NCBI RefSeq assembly: GCF_900112265.1
Contig: NZ_FOLO01000008.1
Location: forward strand, 111,011 to 159,765
DNA: 48,755 nucleotides
Direction of reading: 5' to 3'
Source of the DNA: Pseudoalteromonas denitrificans DSM 6059
GTDB taxonomy: Bacteria > Pseudomonadota > Gammaproteobacteria > Enterobacterales > Alteromonadaceae
Position 1 is the stretch's first letter, and each line of letters starts with the position of its first letter. The translations under genes and the position numbers were made by a program. The notes below the pieces were generated by a model. The model made no database searches and was not told the DNA's origin. It saw nothing but the letters and a program-made list of their open reading frames with translations. Positions 19,665 through 29,226 of the stretch are shown piece after piece.

Positions 19665-20693
19665 ATGACAAGTATTACAATAGTTCGTCCAGATGATTGG
19701 CACATTCATTTACGTGATGGTGAGCAATTAAAAGACACAGTGCGTGATGTAAGTCGTTACATGGGGCGTGCGATCATAATGCCAAACTTAGTACCGCCTG
19801 CCACTTGTACTGAAACTGCATTAAGTTATCGTGATCGCATTATGGCAGAAAAACCTCAAGGAAATTTTAAACCTTTGATGGTGCTTTATTTAACAGATAA
19901 AACCACGCCTGAAGAAATTAAAAAAGCAAAAGCAACGGGTCATATTGTAGCTGCTAAGCTATATCCCGCAGGTGCAACGACAAATTCAGACTCTGGTGTG
20001 ACTGATGTTAAAAATATGTACCCTGTATTTAAAGCAATGCAAGAAGTGGGCATGTTGCTTTTAGTTCATGGTGAAGTAACGGATTCAGAAATTGATATAT
20101 TCGATCGTGAGAAAATATTTTTAGATACGGTATTAACTCCTGTTGTTGCTGATTTTCCAGAACTAAAAATTGTACTTGAACATATAACAACACAAGATGC
20201 AGTTAAATTTGTAGAAGCTGCTTCTGACAATGTAGCTGCAACTATCACCGCGCATCATTTATTATATAATCGTAATCATATGTTGGTAGGGGGCATTCGT
20301 CCTCATTTTTACTGCTTACCTATTTTAAAACGAAATATTCATCAAGACGCATTAAATAAAGCAGCAACCAGTGGTAGTAAAAAGTTCTTTTTAGGTACTG
20401 ATTCTGCGCCACATATGAAAGATAAAAAAGAAGCGGCTTGTGGTTGCGCGGGTTCATACACAGCACATGCTGCAATTGAATTATATGCTGAAGCATTTGA
20501 TGATTCAGGCGCAATTGATAAATTAGAAGCTTTTGCAAGTTTAAATGGTCCTGATTTTTATAATTTACCTCGTAATAGCGATACCATCACTTTAGTGAAA
20601 GAAGCTTGGAATGTGCCTGAATCATATTCTTTAGGTGATGATAAAGTTGTTCCAATTCGTGCAGGTGAACAAATTCAATGGCAAGTTAAGTAA
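19665..20693 (+). CDS. pyrC: Dihydroorotase PyrC
   Basis: PyrC closes carbamoyl aspartate to dihydroorotate in pyrimidine synthesis. At 342 residues it is the E. coli-type (class II) enzyme. The metal-binding HIHLRDG lies near residue 14. The carbamylated lysine is in [18 protein letters not shown] near residue 100. Histidines occur in LLVHGEV and LEHITT, and the catalytic aspartate in [13 protein letters not shown] upstream gives a modest ribosome site. The gene is alone and ends in a strong terminator shared with the convergent DUF2235 gene. No PurR-like box was recognised upstream. Confidence 0.97.
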   Translation: MTSITIVRPDDWHIHLRDGEQLKDTVRDVSRYMGRAIIMPNLVPPATCTETALSYRDRIMAEKPQGNFKPLMVLYLTDKTTPEEIKKAKATGHIVAAKLYPAGATTNSDSGVTDVKNMYPVFKAMQEVGMLLLVHGEVTDSEIDIFDREKIFLDTVLTPVVADFPELKIVLEHITTQDAVKFVEAASDNVAATITAHHLLYNRNHMLVGGIRPHFYCLPILKRNIHQDALNKAATSGSKKFFLGTDSAPHMKDKKEAACGCAGSYTAHAAIELYAEAFDDSGAIDKLEAFASLNGPDFYNLPRNSDTITLVKEAWNVPESYSLGDDKVVPIRAGEQIQWQVK

Positions 20694-20723
20694 CAAATTA
20701 TTTGAAATAAGCTTAATGATTTT

Positions 20724-20762
20724 AAAAGCTGCTGAAAAAATTATTATTCAGCAGCTTTTTTA
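20724..20762. terminator. Strong bidirectional terminator, pyrC / DUF2235
   Basis: A perfect 13-bp stem (arms 20724-20736 and 20747-20759, core AGCTGCTGAA) with a 10-nt loop, a T-run on the plus side and a matching A-run that becomes a T-run on the minus side. It separates two converging genes and should serve both. Confidence 0.9.
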
Positions 20763-20764
20763 TA

Positions 20765-21814
20765 TTACACTCCTTTTAAGCCTGTGATCCCACATTTTAC
20801 TTTTGATAAGCGACCATTATCGGCCATGATTTGATAATAAGTATTACGTAAAGAGTGTGGTCGATAATTTGTTACTTTTTTAAAGCGAAGGGCTACAGTG
20901 TGATGTATTTTAGCCGTGTATTTATCTGTAGCGTGTTCATCTTGATTAACATTAACAACTCTAGGAGCTAAAGTTCTATCTGCTATGATCCGAGTACGTT
21001 GTTGTTGATGCATTAAACCTTCAGGAATAGGTTGTATTTCTAAATCATCAAAACATAAAAAACTGTCATTTTGTTTTAATCGGTTAAAATCAATTTCCTC
21101 TAAATTTAAAATATTTAAACCTTGTTGTCTGGCATGTAAACACATGAATTCAAGACTAATATCTGACAAGCCATCATACCAATAGCCACCACCAATGTCG
21201 GAGTGTACACCTGCAAACCAAACTTCTAAGACTCTTGAGTCTTGGTTAAATAGGGTTGGTTGAAATGCAATGCGTTTTTCATCAAGTGCAAGTATATGAA
21301 CGGCTTTTTGAATATTCTTAGCTAAAGTGGCATTTTTAAAAACAACATCACTGGCTGCAGGGGTTTCCCTTTTTAAGTCGGGTGAATCAATCGATGCAAT
21401 AGTATCAAATACGCCTAAAAATTTGACCTGATTTTTTATTTGGCTTGCAAAAATTCGCGCTATTGCTGCACCTCGGCTAAAACCAAAAATAAAAATTTCA
21501 TCACCTTCTTGGTAATGGTGTTCTAAGTCCCGTTTTGCTTTACTGATAATTGACTTTATATCTGAAAATGCATGGGAAAATAGAGAGTTGAATGTTTTTT
21601 GTAACCAGTTTCCGTAGGTACCTACTCCTGAATAATAAAAACTTCGTTGGCCATATTCATCATTATGCGGGGTGTTAGTTAAACTGCCGCCAAAATAGGC
21701 ATGTAATTTTAAAATATTACTTATACTGAGATCTACAGCATAATCCATGCTATCACTGGGTTCGTTACAAGTGCCATCAAAACAAAAAATAAATTTATTC
21801 ATTTTACACGTCAT
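20765..21814 (-). CDS. DUF2235 alpha/beta-hydrolase protein (Tle1-like)
   Basis: A 349-residue protein of the DUF2235 family, which includes Tle1-type phospholipase effectors of type VI secretion. The N-terminal FCFDGTCNEPSD, the nucleophile elbow GFSRGAAIAR (catalytic serine near residue 110) and GVHSDIGGGYWYDG (acid and nearby residues) are typical. No signal peptide is present. No VgrG, PAAR, Tli or other type VI genes are nearby, so a housekeeping hydrolase is as likely as a toxin. ATG 21802 (MNKFIFCFDG) is an equally good start; neither has a strong ribosome site. A 20-bp palindrome lies 17 bp upstream of the start. Confidence 0.87.
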   Translation of the reverse strand: MTCKMNKFIFCFDGTCNEPSDSMDYAVDLSISNILKLHAYFGGSLTNTPHNDEYGQRSFYYSGVGTYGNWLQKTFNSLFSHAFSDIKSIISKAKRDLEHHYQEGDEIFIFGFSRGAAIARIFASQIKNQVKFLGVFDTIASIDSPDLKRETPAASDVVFKNATLAKNIQKAVHILALDEKRIAFQPTLFNQDSRVLEVWFAGVHSDIGGGYWYDGLSDISLEFMCLHARQQGLNILNLEEIDFNRLKQNDSFLCFDDLEIQPIPEGLMHQQQRTRIIADRTLAPRVVNVNQDEHATDKYTAKIHHTVALRFKKVTNYRPHSLRNTYYQIMADNGRLSKVKCGITGLKGV

Positions 21815-21830
21815 TTGTTCAGCCTTTGTT

Positions 21831-21850
21831 TAATCAAGTGTACTTGATTA
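21831..21850. promoter_or_regulatory. Palindromic operator candidate between DUF2235 and metal operon
   Basis: TAATCAAGT and ACTTGATTA are perfect 9-bp inverted arms separated by GT. The site lies in the 105-bp gap between the divergent DUF2235 gene and the metal-efflux operon. On the plus strand it fills the 17-bp spacer between a weak TTGTTT and TATTTT. It does not match the CueR/MerR or CopY operator patterns. Confidence 0.45.
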
Positions 21851-21919
21851 TTTTAAAAGCATGATAATTTTCTGGAACTTTTTTGTTTATTCTGTATCCT
21901 AATAATCGTTATTTCATTT

Positions 21920-22273
21920 GTGATATATATTTTGGTTAAAAAAACACATATTTTTATAGTTGTATTTTTATTGATTTCCTTTTTAGGACAGTCAATAGCG
22001 TATGCTATGGATTCGTGTCAGTTTCAAAATCAAAGTATCCAAACATCACACATGAATATGATGTCAGACATGAACCATTCTATGGACGAAATGGATATGG
22101 GCTGTTGTGAAACTGAACATTTATGTTCTATGAATGGCTGTGTTTCTATGGCTATTACGGCCAATCATTATTTATCTGATGTTAGTTTAATATCACAAAA
22201 AATTATTCAGAAAAATCCTATTCTTTTTAGTCAGTACCCTTCATCTTTATATCGTCCTCCTCTTAAAAGCTAA
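21920..22273 (+). CDS. Secreted Met/His/Cys-rich protein, probable metal binder
   Basis: A 117-residue protein with a signal peptide (hydrophobic run to SIAYA, cleavage near residue 29). The mature part is dominated by likely Cu(I)/Ag(I) ligands: HMNMMSDMNHSMDEMDMG, then CCETEHLC, then a further MNGC. The C-terminus (YPSSLYRPPLKS) is proline-rich. No named family is recognised, but similar short proteins often head cus-type operons. The start is uncertain: GTG 21920 or TTG 21932 (MVKKTHIF), neither with a good ribosome site. It is the first gene of the unit leading to DUF411, CusC, CusB and CusA. A periplasmic copper buffer or chaperone role is inferred. Confidence 0.7.
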   Translation: MIYILVKKTHIFIVVFLLISFLGQSIAYAMDSCQFQNQSIQTSHMNMMSDMNHSMDEMDMGCCETEHLCSMNGCVSMAITANHYLSDVSLISQKIIQKNPILFSQYPSSLYRPPLKS

Positions 22274-22394
22274 TTACAAAATAGATCCGTCTGAAATTTC
22301 ACTTTTCATTTGAATTGATATTTCGAATTTGTATTTAGTGGGCTTTTATTTTCCATTAAGCCCATAAGTAAACTTTAAGAGTCTTGAAGGCAAT

Positions 22395-22889
22395 ATGTAT
22401 AAATCACTTTTAGTATTATTTACCTTAGCAGCGCTTTTGGCTTGTACTGATATCACTATTAGTAATGTAAATAGTCAAAATACGGCACAAAAAACAAAAC
22501 TGACCATATATAAGCGAGAATCTTGTGGTTGTTGTAATAGTTGGATCACGCACTTAGATAAAAATCATTTTGATACACAAGCGTTAAATGATGAAAAATT
22601 AACACAGTTTAAGCTAAATAAAGACATAAAACCGCGTTATCACTCCTGTCATACCGCAGTATCACAAGATGGCTTTGTATTTGAAGGGCATATTCCAGCA
22701 AAATATATTCAACAATTTTTAAAAAATAAACCTGAAGATGTAATTGGTTTAGCTGTCCCTGCTATGCCTATTGGCAGCCCTGGCATGGAAATGGGCAATA
22801 GGTTTTCGCCATATCAAGTACTACTGCTTAAAAAAGGTGGTAGTTATTCTGTATTTGCTCAAGTATCAAGCCAAAAGGAGCAGTATTAA
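22395..22889 (+). CDS. DUF411 (CopG-like) metal-binding lipoprotein
   Basis: A 164-residue envelope protein of the DUF411 family, commonly found with copper and silver resistance genes. The N-terminus MYKSLLVLFTLAALLAC is a lipoprotein signal. The thioredoxin-like domain starts with LTIYKRESCGCCNSW (CxCC motif near residue 49), followed by YHSCHTAV, and ends with GIVGLAVP-type sequence, here VIGLAVPAMPIGSPGMEMG, rich in methionine. GAAGG upstream supports the start. Its stop overlaps the start of the CusC-like gene (TAATG). It probably binds Cu in the periplasm. Confidence 0.88.
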   Translation: MYKSLLVLFTLAALLACTDITISNVNSQNTAQKTKLTIYKRESCGCCNSWITHLDKNHFDTQALNDEKLTQFKLNKDIKPRYHSCHTAVSQDGFVFEGHIPAKYIQQFLKNKPEDVIGLAVPAMPIGSPGMEMGNRFSPYQVLLLKKGGSYSVFAQVSSQKEQY

Positions 22890-24283
22890 TGAAAAATTCT
22901 CTTTTAAAATTAAAACCAAAAAGAATCATAATTTTAGGGCTTTTAATACATTTTAACTCAGTTGCTGAAGTACCTGTTAGTGAACAGAAACTTACATTAA
23001 AGCGTACAATTATAGTGGCGCAAAAGAATGACCCTTGGTTAAGTGGTAATCAGCATAAGCAAGACTCTGTTAAGTCGATGAGTATAGCTGCCGGTACTTA
23101 TACTGATCCAAAAGTATCATTATCCATGGCAAATTTACCTGTGGATACTTTTGATATATCACAAGAAGGCATGACACAGTTTAAAGTGGGTATTGCACAA
23201 ATGTTTCCTCGTGGAGATTCATTAGCAATTAAACAAAAACAGCTAATACTGGATTCAGAACAATACCCTTATCAAAGGCAAGATAGAAAAGCGAAAGTTG
23301 CACTAACTGTTGGCCAATTGTGGCTAGACGCTTATAAAGTTCAAAATAGCATACGTTTAATTGAGGCTGACAGAGCTTTATTTGAGCAATTAACTGATGT
23401 TGCAGAGGCAAGTTATGCATCGGCTCAAGGCAAAACCCGCCAACAGGATGTGATCAGAGCACAGTTAGAACTTACTATGCTTGATGATAGATTAAATCAA
23501 TTACAGCAACAAAAAAACCGGTATGAAGGTCAGCTATCGCAATGGGTAACGGGTAATAATAGCCAAACGTCAATCTCAGTACATAACATTAATTTAGGGG
23601 AGGTTTTACCTGACATTCGTTTACTCAAAGCTGAGATGGTCAAGTCAAACACTTGGCAGACACCCGATAAATTAGTTAAACACTTTATGGCCCATCCACG
23701 TATTTTAGCAATAGATAAAAAAATAACTGCCACTGCACAAGGTATTGCGCTAGCTAAGCAGGATTATGAACCTCAGTGGGGAGTTAATGCGGGTTATGCC
23801 TATAGAGATAATGATCCAGTGGGAAATACGAGAGCTGATTTATTCACCGTAGCTGTGACATTCGATTTGCCTTTATTTACAGATAAACGCCAAGATCAGC
23901 AACTTAGTGCGGCGATTTCACAAACAGAATCAGTAAAAACAGAGCGTTTAATAATATTGAGACAACTGTTAAGTGCTTATTCAAGTGCTAAGGGGAGGTT
24001 AAACCGGTTAGTTGACAGACAAAGGTTATATCACACTAAGTTATTGCCACAAATACAAGATCAAGCTGAAGCATCTTTAACTGCATATACCAATGATGAT
24101 GGTGATTTTGCGGAAGTTGTGCGTGCACGCATTGCGCAACTTAACGCAAAAATTGAAAACTTGGCTATAGATACGCAGATACAAAAAGTGCAATTAGAAT
24201 TGAATTATTTATTTATTACTAAAGCAGAGCAAATGCTGAGTTTTAATAAAATAAGTCAATCAAATGTGCAAGGACAAAAATAA
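22889..24283 (+). CDS. TolC-family outer membrane channel, CusC-like
   Basis: The outer membrane component of a metal RND efflux system. The 464 residues contain an N-terminal export signal (to about SVAEV, residue 27) and two TolC-type coiled-coil repeats with long heptad-like glutamine-rich helices (about 120-215 and 340-450). The conserved QMFPRGDSL and FDLPLFTDKRQD segments match the heavy-metal OEP subgroup. It forms the exit duct with the CusB- and CusA-like proteins encoded next. It overlaps DUF411 by one base and the next gene by one base, so translation is coupled along the unit. Confidence 0.88.
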   Translation: MKNSLLKLKPKRIIILGLLIHFNSVAEVPVSEQKLTLKRTIIVAQKNDPWLSGNQHKQDSVKSMSIAAGTYTDPKVSLSMANLPVDTFDISQEGMTQFKVGIAQMFPRGDSLAIKQKQLILDSEQYPYQRQDRKAKVALTVGQLWLDAYKVQNSIRLIEADRALFEQLTDVAEASYASAQGKTRQQDVIRAQLELTMLDDRLNQLQQQKNRYEGQLSQWVTGNNSQTSISVHNINLGEVLPDIRLLKAEMVKSNTWQTPDKLVKHFMAHPRILAIDKKITATAQGIALAKQDYEPQWGVNAGYAYRDNDPVGNTRADLFTVAVTFDLPLFTDKRQDQQLSAAISQTESVKTERLIILRQLLSAYSSAKGRLNRLVDRQRLYHTKLLPQIQDQAEASLTAYTNDDGDFAEVVRARIAQLNAKIENLAIDTQIQKVQLELNYLFITKAEQMLSFNKISQSNVQGQK

Positions 24284-26043
24284 TGAATTCAAATATAAAA
24301 CTTGTTTTGGCAGCCATATTTGGTAGCGCTATAACACTTGGCATTACATCACAACTTCAAACAACCGTTTCATCAGGTGAAAGTACAGATTCAGAAAATA
24401 AACCTATGTACTGGGTTGCGCCTATGGATGCAAATTATAAACGAGATAAGCCAGGTTTATCACCTATGGGAATGGATTTAGTACCTGTATATGCCGACGG
24501 TGCTTCAGGCTCAGATTCAGGCCCCGGCACAATTAAAATATCACCTGATGTTGTTAATAATTTAGGGGTAAGAACAGCAAAGGCAAAAGTGAAACAATTG
24601 CACTTGGAAATAAAAACAGTAGGTTATGTGAAGTATGATGAAGAGCAATTAGTACATATTCATCCTAGAGTCGAAGGGTGGGTTGAAAAGCTCTATATCA
24701 AAGCACTGGGGGATCCGGTTAAAAAAGGTGAGCCACTATATTCTTTATATTCACCCGCTTTAGTGAATGCACAAGAAGAGTTACTGTTAGCGATAGGCCG
24801 AAAAAATACACGTTTAATTCGAGCGGCAGAAGATAGGTTAACCGCCTTGCAGCTGCCTAAATCAGCAATAGCAGCCATTAAAAAAACAAGAAAAATATCA
24901 CAGACAATTACTTTTTATGCGCCTCAAACGGGTGTTGTTGAGAACTTAAAAATTAGGGAAGGTTTTTTTGTTAAGCCTGGTACTAAAATCATGTCAATTG
25001 GCGCCTTAAATGAAGTATGGGTGGAGGCTGAAGTCTTTGAAAGGCAGGCAAATCAAGTTGAAAAAGGCAGTGCTGTCACTATGACTCTTGATTATTTACC
25101 TGGACGAGAGTGGGTTGGTAAAGTCGATTATATTCATCCCACCCTTGATGAAAAAACACGTACGGTGAAAGTAAGGCTACGTTTTAAAAACCAAGATATG
25201 ATGCTTAAACCTAATATGTTTGCGCAAGTATCTATTCATGCTCAAGGTAATGAAGCATTACTTATTCCTACAGAGGCTCTCATTCGTACTGGGAGCCAAG
25301 ATCGTGTGGTATTAGCTTTAGGTGAGGGTCAGTTTAAATCACTCGCTGTAAAAGTTGGGCGTTTTGATAACGACTCTGTAGAGGTACTTTCAGGTTTAGT
25401 TGAAGGCGATAAAATAGTGACTTCAGCACAATTTTTATTGGACTCAGAATCAAGTAAAAGCTCAGACTTCAAACGTATGTATCATGATGAATACCCTATG
25501 AGTGTATGGGTTGAAGCAAGCATTAATAATTTAATGGCAAGTCATAATATGATTAATGTTGATCATCAAGCTATTGATGATTGGGAGTGGCCACAAATGA
25601 CCATGGATTTTATAGTCGCTCCTCAGGTTGATTTTACGAGTTTAGAAATTGGAATGACCTTACATATTGAAATTACAAAAGATGAAGTTGGTGAATATAA
25701 AGTCACTAAAATACATATTCCTGAGCAGAATCAAACAACCAATATGAATAGTATGGCTACAGTTTCAGGTAAAATTAACGCCGTAATGATAGATCATAAA
25801 ATGCTGAATATTAGTCGAGGACCAATTGAGAAATGGGATCGCCCTGCTGCAACATTAGATTTTATGGTGAATGATGATATTGATTTATCTCTATTGAAGG
25901 TTGATATGGCAATTGAATTTACCTTTGAGATTAATAATGGAGAATTTATTATTACGGAGTTATCTCTAAAGGAGATTGGCCAAGACGCTCAAGAAGAAGT
26001 ACAGATTGATAAGCCAAACTCAACTGAGCACAGTGGCCATTAA
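24283..26043 (+). CDS. cusB: Cu/Ag RND efflux adaptor CusB with two fused CusF-like domains
   Basis: A 586-residue membrane-fusion protein linking the inner pump to the outer channel. After an N-terminal signal/anchor comes a heavy-metal-binding segment (about 41-70: YWVAPMDANYKRDKPGLSPM). The lipoyl/barrel hairpin core runs from about 95 to 400. Two tandem CusF-like beta-barrels fill the C-terminus. The first (about 405-485) keeps the copper ligands H428, W436, M439 and M441. The second (about 490-570) has R512, R520, A523 and L525 at those positions, so it should not bind copper in the CusF way. E. coli has CusF as a separate protein, absent here. It overlaps cusC by one base and precedes cusA by 11 bp. 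Confidence 0.93.
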   Translation: MNSNIKLVLAAIFGSAITLGITSQLQTTVSSGESTDSENKPMYWVAPMDANYKRDKPGLSPMGMDLVPVYADGASGSDSGPGTIKISPDVVNNLGVRTAKAKVKQLHLEIKTVGYVKYDEEQLVHIHPRVEGWVEKLYIKALGDPVKKGEPLYSLYSPALVNAQEELLLAIGRKNTRLIRAAEDRLTALQLPKSAIAAIKKTRKISQTITFYAPQTGVVENLKIREGFFVKPGTKIMSIGALNEVWVEAEVFERQANQVEKGSAVTMTLDYLPGREWVGKVDYIHPTLDEKTRTVKVRLRFKNQDMMLKPNMFAQVSIHAQGNEALLIPTEALIRTGSQDRVVLALGEGQFKSLAVKVGRFDNDSVEVLSGLVEGDKIVTSAQFLLDSESSKSSDFKRMYHDEYPMSVWVEASINNLMASHNMINVDHQAIDDWEWPQMTMDFIVAPQVDFTSLEIGMTLHIEITKDEVGEYKVTKIHIPEQNQTTNMNSMATVSGKINAVMIDHKMLNISRGPIEKWDRPAATLDFMVNDDIDLSLLKVDMAIEFTFEINNGEFIITELSLKEIGQDAQEEVQIDKPNSTEHSGH

Positions 26044-26054
26044 GGAGATTTTAC

Positions 26055-29000
26055 ATGATAGCTTCAATTATTAAATGGTCCGTTTATAATCGTTTTTTTG
26101 TATTGTTAGCAGCAGCAATTATTGTTTTATCAGGTCTATATTCGGTAAAAAATACACCTGTTGATGCATTACCTGATTTATCTGATGTGCAAGTGATCAT
26201 CAAAACATCTTACCCAGGTCAAGCGCCTCAAGTTGTAGAAGACCAAGTGACTTATCCACTTACGACAGCCATGTTGTCTGTACCAGGTGCAGTAACGGTA
26301 AGGGGCTACTCCTTTTTTGGTGATTCATATGTATATGTTATTTTTGATGAAGATACAGATTTGTATTGGGCGCGTTCTCGTGTACTTGAATACTTGTCTC
26401 AAGTTGCACCAAATTTACCTGAAAATGCAAAACCTCAATTAGGCCCAGATGCAACAGGCGTGGGCTGGGTGTATTTATATGCTTTAGTCGATAAAACAGG
26501 TCAAAACGATATTAGCCAACTGCGTAGTTTACAAGATTGGTTTTTAAAATATGAATTACAAACTGTGCCGGGTGTATCAGAAGTAACAGCTTTAGGGGGG
26601 ATGGTAAAGCAATATCAAGTAAAAGTAGACCCTGATAAATTGCGTGCTTTTGGTATTCCATTATCTTTAATCCAAACTGCAATTAAACAAGGTAATCAAG
26701 AAATTGGTGCCTCTGTTGTTGAAATGGCTGAAGCTGAATATATGGTAAGAGCAACGGGGTATATTAAAAATGAAATTGATTTGGGCAATATTCCATTAGG
26801 TGTTAATCAAAATGGCACGCCATTATTACTGAAAGATGTTGCTGATGTGGGGATTGGACCACAAATGCGCCGAGGCATAGCTGAATTAAATGGAGAGGGT
26901 GAAACTGTAGGCGGTATTATCGTTATGCGCTTTGGTGAAAATGCGCAGGAAGTGATCAATGGCGTTAAAGCAAAATTAGAACAACTAAAAAAGGGCTTAC
27001 CTGAAGGTGTTGAAGTTGTGACCGTCTATGATCGCAGTGGTTTGATAGAGCGTGCGGTTAATAATCTCGCATTTAAATTACTGGAAGAGTTTGGTGTTGT
27101 AGCTTTAGTCTGTATTGTATTTTTATTTCATGTTCGTTCATCTTTAGTGGCTATTTTTAGTTTACCTGTAGGGATATTAGCGGCTTTCACCATAATGCAT
27201 ATGCAAGGTTTGAATGCCAATATTATGTCACTTGGTGGTATTGCAATTGCAATTGGTGCCATGATAGATGGTGCTATTGTGATGATAGAAAATATGCATA
27301 AACATATGGAGCGTACTCCATTAACAAAAGAAAACCGTTGGCGGATTGTGGCGGATTCTGCCAGTGAAGTGGGGCCTGCATTATTTTTTAGTTTATTAAT
27401 CATTACAGTCAGTTTTGTGCCAGTATTTACATTAGAAGCGCAAGAGGGGCGTATGTTTGCGCCGCTCGCGTTTACTAAAACCTACGCAATGGCTGCATCA
27501 GCTGCATTAGCAATCACCTTAGTGCCAGTATTAATGGGATATTTCATTCGCGGTAAGGTATTACCTGAACATAAAAATCCAGTGAATCGCATTTTAACTA
27601 CAATCTATTTACCTGCACTTAAAACGGTCCTTAACTTTCCTAAAACAACCTTAGCTTTAGCCTTAGTGGTGTTAGGCATAGGTTTGTATCCCTTAGATAA
27701 AATTGGCAGTGAATTTATTCCTCCTTTAGATGAGGGTGATATTATGTATATGCCAACAACTTACCCAGGAATTTCAATTGGTCAGGCAAGACAGTTATTG
27801 CAACAGACGGATAAGTTAATTTATACAGTACCCGAAGTTAAAACTGTATTTGGTAAAGTTGGGCGTGCTGAAACAGCGACCGATCCTGCACCGCTTACTA
27901 TGATAGAGACTTTTATTCAGTTAAAACCTCAAAGTGAGTGGCGTGAGGGCATGACCACTGAAAAGTTGAAAAAAGAAATGGATGCATTAGTGAAGCTACC
28001 AGGAGTTACTAATGCTTGGGTTATGCCAATTAAAACGCGTATTGATATGCTGGCAACGGGTATAAAAACTCCTGTGGGCATCAAGATAGCAGGTCCTGAT
28101 TTAACTAAAATTCAGGGAATAGGAAAGCAACTTGAATTGATCTTAAAAGATGTACCAGGTACAGCTTCTGTTTATGCTGAACGTGTTGCTGGTGGTCGTT
28201 ATATTAAAGTGGATATTCAAAGAGCAAAAGCGGCACGTTATGGTTTAAATATTGCAGATATCCAACAAGTGGTTGCGACGGCGATTGGGGGTATGAATGT
28301 TTCACAAACCATAGAAGGTTTAGAGCGTTATCCTATTAATTTACGTTACCCGCAAGATTACCGTAATTCACCTGAAAAATTAAAGTTACTGCCTATTGTG
28401 ACACCAACAGGGCAGAGAATATCGCTCAGCGATGTGGCTAATGTTTTTGTTGAAGATGGTCCTCCTGCAATAAAAAGCGAAAATGCTCGATTAAATGGTT
28501 GGGCATTTATTGATATTGAAGGGGTTGATATTGGTACTTATGTGCTCAATGCACAGAAAATAGTGAATGATGAAGTGAATTTACCTGCCGGTTATTCAAT
28601 TACATGGTCTGGTCAATATGAGTATATGTTGCGTGCCAAAGAAAAGTTAACATATGTTGTACCACTTACTTTATTCATTATTGTACTGTTGCTGTTTATT
28701 AATTTCAGAAACTTTGTTGAGGTAAGTATTATTATGGGTACTTTACCTTTAGCTATGGTGGGGAGCATCTGGCTAATGTATTTACAAGGCTTTAACTTCT
28801 CGGTTGCGGTGGGCGTTGGTTTTATTGCGCTTGCAGGAGTTGCCGTAGAAATAGGGGTGATAATGTTAGTTTATCTTAATCAGGCCTATCAGCAATTATT
28901 AGTTGATTGCCAAGCTAACGAGTTAAAACCTGATGAAGCAAGCTTAAGACAAGCTGTGTTACAAGGTGCAGGAATGCGCGTTAGGCCTGTTATGATGACA

Positions 29001-29180
29001 GCAGCAGCTATAATTGCGGGCTTATTACCGATTTTATATGGCACAGGCACTGGCTCTGAAGTGATGAGTCGTATTGCTGCACCTATGGTAGGGGGGATGT
29101 TAAGTGCGGTATTTTTAACATTACTAGTGCTACCTGCTATCTATTTTGTATGGCGAAAAAAATCGATTAAAACAATTTAG
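26055..29180 (+). CDS. cusA: Heavy-metal RND efflux permease CusA
   Basis: The 1041-residue proton-driven inner-membrane pump of the HME-RND family. It takes Cu(I)/Ag(I) from the periplasm or adaptor and passes it out through the channel. Twelve membrane segments and two large periplasmic loops are in the usual order. The proton-relay aspartate is in GAMIDGAIVMIENMHKHMER near residue 400. The first loop shows the typical PDLSDVQVIIKTSYPGQAP. The length matches CusA/CzcA. A strong ribosome site, AAGGAG, lies upstream of the ATG. Cu/Ag specificity is inferred from the CusF domains and DUF411 neighbours; Co/Zn/Cd specificity is less likely. Confidence 0.95.
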   Translation: MIASIIKWSVYNRFFVLLAAAIIVLSGLYSVKNTPVDALPDLSDVQVIIKTSYPGQAPQVVEDQVTYPLTTAMLSVPGAVTVRGYSFFGDSYVYVIFDEDTDLYWARSRVLEYLSQVAPNLPENAKPQLGPDATGVGWVYLYALVDKTGQNDISQLRSLQDWFLKYELQTVPGVSEVTALGGMVKQYQVKVDPDKLRAFGIPLSLIQTAIKQGNQEIGASVVEMAEAEYMVRATGYIKNEIDLGNIPLGVNQNGTPLLLKDVADVGIGPQMRRGIAELNGEGETVGGIIVMRFGENAQEVINGVKAKLEQLKKGLPEGVEVVTVYDRSGLIERAVNNLAFKLLEEFGVVALVCIVFLFHVRSSLVAIFSLPVGILAAFTIMHMQGLNANIMSLGGIAIAIGAMIDGAIVMIENMHKHMERTPLTKENRWRIVADSASEVGPALFFSLLIITVSFVPVFTLEAQEGRMFAPLAFTKTYAMAASAALAITLVPVLMGYFIRGKVLPEHKNPVNRILTTIYLPALKTVLNFPKTTLALALVVLGIGLYPLDKIGSEFIPPLDEGDIMYMPTTYPGISIGQARQLLQQTDKLIYTVPEVKTVFGKVGRAETATDPAPLTMIETFIQLKPQSEWREGMTTEKLKKEMDALVKLPGVTNAWVMPIKTRIDMLATGIKTPVGIKIAGPDLTKIQGIGKQLELILKDVPGTASVYAERVAGGRYIKVDIQRAKAARYGLNIADIQQVVATAIGGMNVSQTIEGLERYPINLRYPQDYRNSPEKLKLLPIVTPTGQRISLSDVANVFVEDGPPAIKSENARLNGWAFIDIEGVDIGTYVLNAQKIVNDEVNLPAGYSITWSGQYEYMLRAKEKLTYVVPLTLFIIVLLLFINFRNFVEVSIIMGTLPLAMVGSIWLMYLQGFNFSVAVGVGFIALAGVAVEIGVIMLVYLNQAYQQLLVDCQANELKPDEASLRQAVLQGAGMRVRPVMMTAAAIIAGLLPILYGTGTGSEVMSRIAAPMVGGMLSAVFLTLLVLPAIYFVWRKKSIKTI

Positions 29181-29226
29181 TAAGTTCAGAATATTTAAGT
29201 GGCAAACTGATGAAAGGAATATAAAC

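Noticed and set aside
20765..21814. Type VI secretion effector-immunity locus around the DUF2235 gene
   Set aside because: No VgrG, PAAR, Hcp or immunity-like gene is adjacent, and the neighbours are pyrC and a metal operon.
29146..29226. Earlier start of the formyltransferase overlapping cusA
   Set aside because: The added residues are unrelated to the fold, and AAAGGA lies correctly before the ATG at 29227, which yields the usual MKVAYFG strand.
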